Under the pieces are notes generated by a model. The model made no database searches and was not told the origin of the DNA. It saw only the letters and a list, made by a program, of their open reading frames with translations. From the NCBI GenBank assembly GCA_002427045.1, contig DIPO01000004.1, positions 42,797 to 61,081 on the forward strand: a DNA stretch of 18,285 nt. Reading direction: 5' to 3'. Shown in pieces: positions 13,684 through 18,285 of the stretch (its first letter is position 1; each line of letters begins with the position of its first letter). The position numbers were made by a program, and so were the translations under genes. This DNA comes from Firmicutes bacterium UBA5486 (GTDB lineage: Bacteria; Bacillota; UBA4882; UBA10575).

Positions 13684-13726
13684 ATATTCAGTTATCCTAT
13701 ATTCTATTTATTTGGGAGGGGCTTAT

Positions 13727-16700
13727 TTGTATCTTAAGCGTCTAGAGATTCAGGGGTTTAAATCTTTTGCTGACCGGATTACGCTTTCATTTCAAAACGG
13801 AATTACCGCTATTGTGGGGCCAAATGGCAGTGGTAAGAGTAATATTGCCGATAGTCTTCGTTGGGTAATGGGTGAACATAATCTTAGAAATATTCGTGGT
13901 GTCAAATACGATGATATTATCTTTTCCGGAAGTGAGGAACGGAAACCATTAGGGATGGCTGATGTTACTTTAGTATTGGACAACCATGATGCTACTTTAC
14001 CGCTGGACTATTCTGAGGTAGCAGTAACAAGGCGTGTTTACCGGTCAGGCGAGAGTGAATTTCTGATTAATCGCTCTCCGGTTCGTCTTAAAGATATTCA
14101 AGAACTTTTTTTTGATACGGGCCTGGGGCGCGAAGCATATTCAGTGATTAGTCAAGGTAAGATTGATTCGATTCTTTCTCTTCGTCCCGAAGAACGGAGA
14201 AACATTTTTGAAGAAGCTGCCGGTATTATGAGATATAAGGTTAAGAAAAACTTTACAATGAAAAAACTGGCAGATACAGAGAATAATATCCTTAGAATTC
14301 AAGATATTTTGCAGGAATTAGAGTCACAACTTCCTTCATTATCTGGACAAGCAGAAACGGCCAAACTCTATCTTGACTTGCAAAAAGAATTAAAGCAGGT
14401 CGAGGTTAACTTCCATTACTTGGAACTGAATGATTTAAGCCAACAACTTAAAGCATTAGAAGAGATGCAAACACAAAAAAGCGGAGAGCTTTCTAGTTTA
14501 AAAGAGGAAGAAGAGACTATTACCCAGAGTGCTGTTAAATTAAAAACCAAGGCTAACAAGTGTGAAGAGGAGATTGAATTAAAAAGAAAACGACTGATGG
14601 AAGAGACAGCACAAAGGGAAAGAGCTTTAGGAGAGTTAAACCTTTTTGATGAGCGTAAACGTTCATTGCAAAACCGGATTCAAGAATTAGAATCCTTCAT
14701 CGGAACCCAAGAAGAGAAGGCTCTAGAAATTGAAAAGAAAAAAGAGAACCTTACACAAGTAACAGCTGTTATTGGAGAGAAGAAGCAGAGTTTATCTCAA
14801 GAGATCAAAGAGTTAGAAGAATTATTAAAGGTTTGGGAAGAAAAGCTCAAGGATCTTCGTGCGAAATTGATGGAGAAAAAAGAGTTTCTCTCTAGTCAAT
14901 TAATAAAGGCCTCTCATCTAAAACAACAGATAAATGAAGCAAATGTGCAAAAGGATTTCCGTAATGAGAAGGAGACTGAAATCCAGGATGATTTGGAAGT
15001 GATTAATAAAGAACTGTTGGAACTTGATCAACAGATTAATACTGCCAAACAAAGCCTGGAAGATAAAAGACAGCAAACCAATTTATTGAAGAGTAAAGAA
15101 GAGGTTTTAGCTGTAGAATTAGATAAACAGCAATCATACTTAAGTGAACGGGAAGAGAAGAACCAAGAGATGCGGGAGAGGCTTCATGGATTAGAATCAA
15201 AATTAGCCTTACTCACTGAGATGGAAAGGAATCATCAAGGATATTTTCATGGAGTAAAATCTTTACTAGAAGCCCAAAGGGAGCCGTTTTACCGTGAAAT
15301 ACATGGAGTAGTGGCCGATCTGATCCGGGTGGAAGAAGGTTACGAATTAGCTTTAGAGGTGGCGATGGGTTCAGCCCTTCAATATTTAGTAATAACTCAT
15401 GATCGGTATGCCCGGCAAGCGATTGAATATCTTAAAAGAAATTCTTTAGGCCGAGCAACATTCTTACCTCTTAACTTAATTGAGAATAAACCGGAGCGGG
15501 CTGATGATTTAAAAACTTTATTATCGGAATATAATTGTAAGTTTGCTTCTGAAGCTGTCTTATACAATAAGCGATATACAGCGATTATTTACCATTTATT
15601 AAGTAGAACAATTGTGGCCCCGGATTTAAAAACTGCAATAATTATTACGGAGAAAACTGGTAAAAAATACAGGATCGTAACTTTGGAAGGTGAAATAATT
15701 ACCCCCGGAGGAGCAATTACCGGTGGAAACCTTGATCGACGCAAGGTTGGGCTTCTTACTAGAAAAGGAGAGATTCTTCAGTTAAATAAGGAAAAAGAAG
15801 ATCTTTTAGCTTTTATGAATCGTGGTTTAACAGAGGAATCTAAGTTAAGGGAGAAGATTAAAGAATTATCCCAAGCCTTTGAAGAGCAAAAAAACCTACG
15901 ACAGGAAGCAAACTTTGAGATCAGTTTTTTAATCAAAAATATGGATTCGTTAGTAGCAAACCACAAGAAAACATTAGAGCGGAAGGAACAGTTGCTTAAG
16001 GTTTTGGAAAAAACAGAAGAAGAGATTACATCACAGAAATCAACAGTAGATTCTTTAGCAAAGGAATTAAAGCAAATCGAAGCAGAGATTGAATTTGCGA
16101 ATGGAGAAATAAAAGCTTTAGAAGATTTAGAAGCCAAATTATTAGTTGAGCGGGAAAAGGGCCTTCGGGAGCTTTCCGATTTATCATCTAGGTTTGCTGG
16201 TATTCACCAAGAATGGTTGGGTAAAGGAGAAAATCTTAGAGAATATGAAACTTTAAATACTGAGATTAAGGTTGAGATTAGTAAGCGTAATCTTGAGTTA
16301 CATCAGACTCAGGAAGAAATGCGGATGTTACAGGAGCAAAAAAGCATTTTAGAGGAGAAAGTAAAAGGTAGTAATAAAGATCAAATTACAAGGGAAGCCG
16401 AATTAGAAAGTATAAAAACTTCTTGGCAAGAAGCGCTTTCTTCTTTAAATGAGATTGAAGAACGCCTCCGGGATATTCAAAGACAAAGTGGAGAGTTTAT
16501 GGCAGAACTGCACCGGGTAGACCTACAGATTAATCGACTAAAGATCAATGAAGAAAATACAATACTTAAACTAAATGAGACTTACGGAGAAAATTGGAAA
16601 CAAGAGGCCGCTGAGAGTTTTGCTCTACCCTCTAATCCAAAACAGGTTATAATAAAGCTGAAGAGACAGATGAGAGAGATGGAACCAGTAAATCTTCAAG

Positions 16701-17284
16701 CGATTAATGAGTATCAAGTATTAAAAGATAGAGTAGATTTTCTTGCAAAGCAAAATTATGATCTTATTGAAGCCCGGGAATCGCTTGGAAAGGCGATTGA
16801 AGAAATTGAAAAGACAATAAATAAACGATTTTTGGAGACTTTCTATCAAGTTAGAGAGGAATTTATTCAGCTGTTTGAGACTCTTTTTTCCGGTGGAAAG
16901 GCTGACTTAGAATTGGTAGATCCGGATAATCCTTTAGAGTCCGGTATTGAGATCTTAGCTCAGCCTCCAGGTAAAAGGTTACAGAGCCTTTCACTCTTAT
17001 CAGGAGGTGAAAGAGCAATGACTGCTATTGCTTTGCTTTTTGCTATTCTCCGGGTTAAGCCTTCCCCTTTTTGTATATTAGATGAGATTGATGCTACCTT
17101 AGATGATACCAATGTCCAAAGGTTTGCAGAATTACTAACGATTTTTAGTGAAGATCTTCAGTTTATTGTAATTACTCACCGCCGGGGCACGATGGAGGTT
17201 GCGGATGCTCTATATGGAGTTACAATGGAGGAAAAAGGAGTCAGCAAACTGATTTCGCTAGATTTGAAGAAACAAGCAGGCTAA
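13727..17284 (+). CDS. smc: Chromosome segregation protein SMC
   Basis: ATPase core of bacterial condensin, which loads on DNA with ScpA/ScpB to organise and separate chromosomes. 1185 aa, normal length. N-terminal ATPase half: Walker A GPNGSGKSN with Lys37 and Ser38. Coiled coil about 165-500 and 660-1000, rich in Glu, Lys, Leu and Gln. Hinge about 500-655 (HQGYFHGVKSLLEA, EVAMGSALQYLVI, then TPGGAITGG). C-terminal half: signature LSGGE with Ser1092, and Walker B FCILDEIDATLDD with Asp1119 and Glu1120. The start is a TTG at 13727, 5 nt after GGGAGGGG, giving (M)YLKRLEIQGFKSFADRI, the family N-terminus. The open frame runs 24 codons further upstream to an ATG inside the terminator, which cannot be the start. 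scpA/scpB are not in the window. Confidence 0.97.
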   Translation: MYLKRLEIQGFKSFADRITLSFQNGITAIVGPNGSGKSNIADSLRWVMGEHNLRNIRGVKYDDIIFSGSEERKPLGMADVTLVLDNHDATLPLDYSEVAVTRRVYRSGESEFLINRSPVRLKDIQELFFDTGLGREAYSVISQGKIDSILSLRPEERRNIFEEAAGIMRYKVKKNFTMKKLADTENNILRIQDILQELESQLPSLSGQAETAKLYLDLQKELKQVEVNFHYLELNDLSQQLKALEEMQTQKSGELSSLKEEEETITQSAVKLKTKANKCEEEIELKRKRLMEETAQRERALGELNLFDERKRSLQNRIQELESFIGTQEEKALEIEKKKENLTQVTAVIGEKKQSLSQEIKELEELLKVWEEKLKDLRAKLMEKKEFLSSQLIKASHLKQQINEANVQKDFRNEKETEIQDDLEVINKELLELDQQINTAKQSLEDKRQQTNLLKSKEEVLAVELDKQQSYLSEREEKNQEMRERLHGLESKLALLTEMERNHQGYFHGVKSLLEAQREPFYREIHGVVADLIRVEEGYELALEVAMGSALQYLVITHDRYARQAIEYLKRNSLGRATFLPLNLIENKPERADDLKTLLSEYNCKFASEAVLYNKRYTAIIYHLLSRTIVAPDLKTAIIITEKTGKKYRIVTLEGEIITPGGAITGGNLDRRKVGLLTRKGEILQLNKEKEDLLAFMNRGLTEESKLREKIKELSQAFEEQKNLRQEANFEISFLIKNMDSLVANHKKTLERKEQLLKVLEKTEEEITSQKSTVDSLAKELKQIEAEIEFANGEIKALEDLEAKLLVEREKGLRELSDLSSRFAGIHQEWLGKGENLREYETLNTEIKVEISKRNLELHQTQEEMRMLQEQKSILEEKVKGSNKDQITREAELESIKTSWQEALSSLNEIEERLRDIQRQSGEFMAELHRVDLQINRLKINEENTILKLNETYGENWKQEAAESFALPSNPKQVIIKLKRQMREMEPVNLQAINEYQVLKDRVDFLAKQNYDLIEARESLGKAIEEIEKTINKRFLETFYQVREEFIQLFETLFSGGKADLELVDPDNPLESGIEILAQPPGKRLQSLSLLSGGERAMTAIALLFAILRVKPSPFCILDEIDATLDDTNVQRFAELLTIFSEDLQFIVITHRRGTMEVADALYGVTMEEKGVSKLISLDLKKQAG

Positions 17285-17296
17285 GGAGGAAAAATT

Positions 17297-18211
17297 ATGG
17301 CTGAAGGATTTGTATCACGATTAAAAGCAAGTTTGACTAAAACAAGGCAGCGGTTCTTGAGTCAACTGGAGGATATTGTAGTATTTCATAAAAAGATTAG
17401 TCCCGAATTTTATGATGAATTAGAAGAGATTTTGATCGCTTCAGATGTTGGATATAAAACTACTTCACTTCTTTTGGATAAGCTTAAAGAACGGGTCAAA
17501 GAGGAAAAAACTGATGAAACCAATGAAGTGAAAGAGTATCTACGTGAAATAATTGAAGAGATTCTCTCTATTCCTTCCCCCGATATCATTCATGAAGGCA
17601 TACCAATGGCACTTCTGGTGGTTGGAGTAAATGGTGTAGGTAAAACCACTTCCATTGCTAAACTAGCAGAGTATTACAGAAGTAAGGATAAATCTTGTCT
17701 GTTGGTGGCAGGGGATACCTTTCGGGCAGCGGCTATCGAGCAGCTATCAGTCTGGAGTAAACGGCTGGGGGTAGATCTTATTCATCACCAAGAGGGTGCT
17801 GATCCCGGGGCGGTGGCTTTTGATGGGATTACTGCAGCTAATGCCAGGCAAGTTGATGTTGTGATGTTTGATACTGCAGGAAGATTGCATACAAAAGTAA
17901 ACCTGATGTCAGAGTTAAAGAAGGTACATCGGGTTATCACCCAAAATCTTGGCGAAAGAAAACTTGTAAATATATTAGTTTTAGATGCTACGACTGGTCA
18001 GAACGCCTTATCCCAGGCTCGTACCTTTGATGAGGCTATTGGGATCGATGGGATTATCCTTACCAAACTTGATGGGACAGCAAAAGGTGGAATTGTATTA
18101 GCGATTGCTGTAGAATTCGGCTTTCCCATTCTCTGGTTAGGGGTAGGAGAAAATTCGGAGGATCTTCGGTTATTCGATCCTGGTGAATTTGTCAAGGCTC
18201 TTTTTGATTAG
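17297..18211 (+). CDS. ftsY: Signal recognition particle receptor FtsY
   Basis: Membrane-associated GTPase that receives SRP-bound ribosomes for co-translational insertion of membrane proteins. 304 aa, with the helical N domain about 1-85 and the G domain after it. GTPase motifs are all present: GVNGVGKTT (110-118), DTFRAAAIEQL, DTAGRL (from Asp192) and TKLDGTAKGG (from Thr256), ending GVGENSEDLRLFDPGEFVKA. The long acidic A domain of E. coli FtsY is absent, as is normal in Bacillota. ATG follows AAGGAGG, 12 nt after smc; smc-ftsY is the common order in this phylum. The last base of its TAG stop is the first G of the GGG run in beta copy C, yet the C-terminus (VKALFD) looks natural. Confidence 0.96.
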   Translation: MAEGFVSRLKASLTKTRQRFLSQLEDIVVFHKKISPEFYDELEEILIASDVGYKTTSLLLDKLKERVKEEKTDETNEVKEYLREIIEEILSIPSPDIIHEGIPMALLVVGVNGVGKTTSIAKLAEYYRSKDKSCLLVAGDTFRAAAIEQLSVWSKRLGVDLIHHQEGADPGAVAFDGITAANARQVDVVMFDTAGRLHTKVNLMSELKKVHRVITQNLGERKLVNILVLDATTGQNALSQARTFDEAIGIDGIILTKLDGTAKGGIVLAIAVEFGFPILWLGVGENSEDLRLFDPGEFVKALFD

Positions 18212-18285
18212 GGCTTTTTGCGTTGCCATTGATTTTTTCTGTCTCTGCACAATATATTGATAGCCTAATACAAGCCCAACACTAT
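18209..18285 (-). repeat. Element beta, copy C (inverted, cut by window edge)
   Basis: The reverse complement of these 77 bases matches 283-358 from ATAGTGTTGGG to AAAAAGCCCTA with two or three differences, and matches copy A with two substitutions. Its terminal TAGGGCTTTTTGCGTTG begins at the ftsY stop codon. The other end lies beyond the window. Confidence 0.85.

Noticed and set aside
13655..13726. N-terminal extension of SMC
   Set aside because: The ATG is within a terminator hairpin; the extension is absent from the SMC family and the TTG at 13727 has a strong ribosome site.

Overview
This is an AT-rich window with every gene on the + strand. It suggests a diderm (two-membrane), spore-forming member of the Bacillota. 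The plsX-fabD-fabG-acpP-fabF, rnc, smc-ftsY order, spoVS and a sigma-H-like factor are typical of Bacillota. An ExbB-ExbD-TonB set and a secreted SLH/coiled-coil protein imply an outer membrane, as in Negativicutes, Halanaerobiales or Limnochordia-type lineages. The lineage is an inference from gene content; no rRNA is present to confirm it.

Layout. 1-449: gene-free, filled with repeat elements (part of one element, called beta here, next to the right end of another, called alpha, then a complete beta). 450-5046: a five-gene cell-envelope operon, exbB-exbD-tonB, then a secreted 699-aa protein with a cohesin-like C-terminus, then an SLH/coiled-coil/C-terminal-helix protein. 5047-5354: a weak terminator, a small inverted-repeat element and a perfect consensus promoter. 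5355-6066: yceD-rpmF with a terminator. 6067-6642: gene-free; a REP-like hairpin unit, alpha copy I and the plsX promoter. 6643-11025: fatty-acid and phospholipid genes plsX, fabD, fabG, acpP, fabF, with no fabH. 11026-11291: a hairpin and an inverted-repeat element. 11292-12367: rnc, then spoVS behind a sigma-H-type promoter. 12368-12906: terminator, then alpha copy II carrying two REP-like hairpin units. 12907-13590: sigma-H-like factor. 13632-13664: terminator. 13727-18211: smc and ftsY. 18209-18285: an inverted beta copy that begins at the ftsY stop codon.

How the parts work together. ExbB/ExbD/TonB would turn the proton gradient into work at an outer membrane; the two exported proteins behind them probably act in the same envelope. 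yceD-rpmF serves 50S ribosome assembly. The fab genes make acyl-ACP, and PlsX passes acyl groups to phospholipid synthesis. RNase III, SMC and FtsY are housekeeping. spoVS and the neighbouring sigma factor form a small sporulation or stationary-phase island.

I found no new protein-coding system. The least ordinary material is between the genes: families of short palindromic elements, some lying side by side or nested, several pointing toward the next gene. One of them carries tandem hairpins with compensatory base changes. The window starts and ends inside opposite copies of the same beta repeat, which may reflect contig ends in an assembly. Several starts were moved from the longest open frame (rpmF GTG, fabD ATG, spoVS TTG, sigma ATG, smc TTG).
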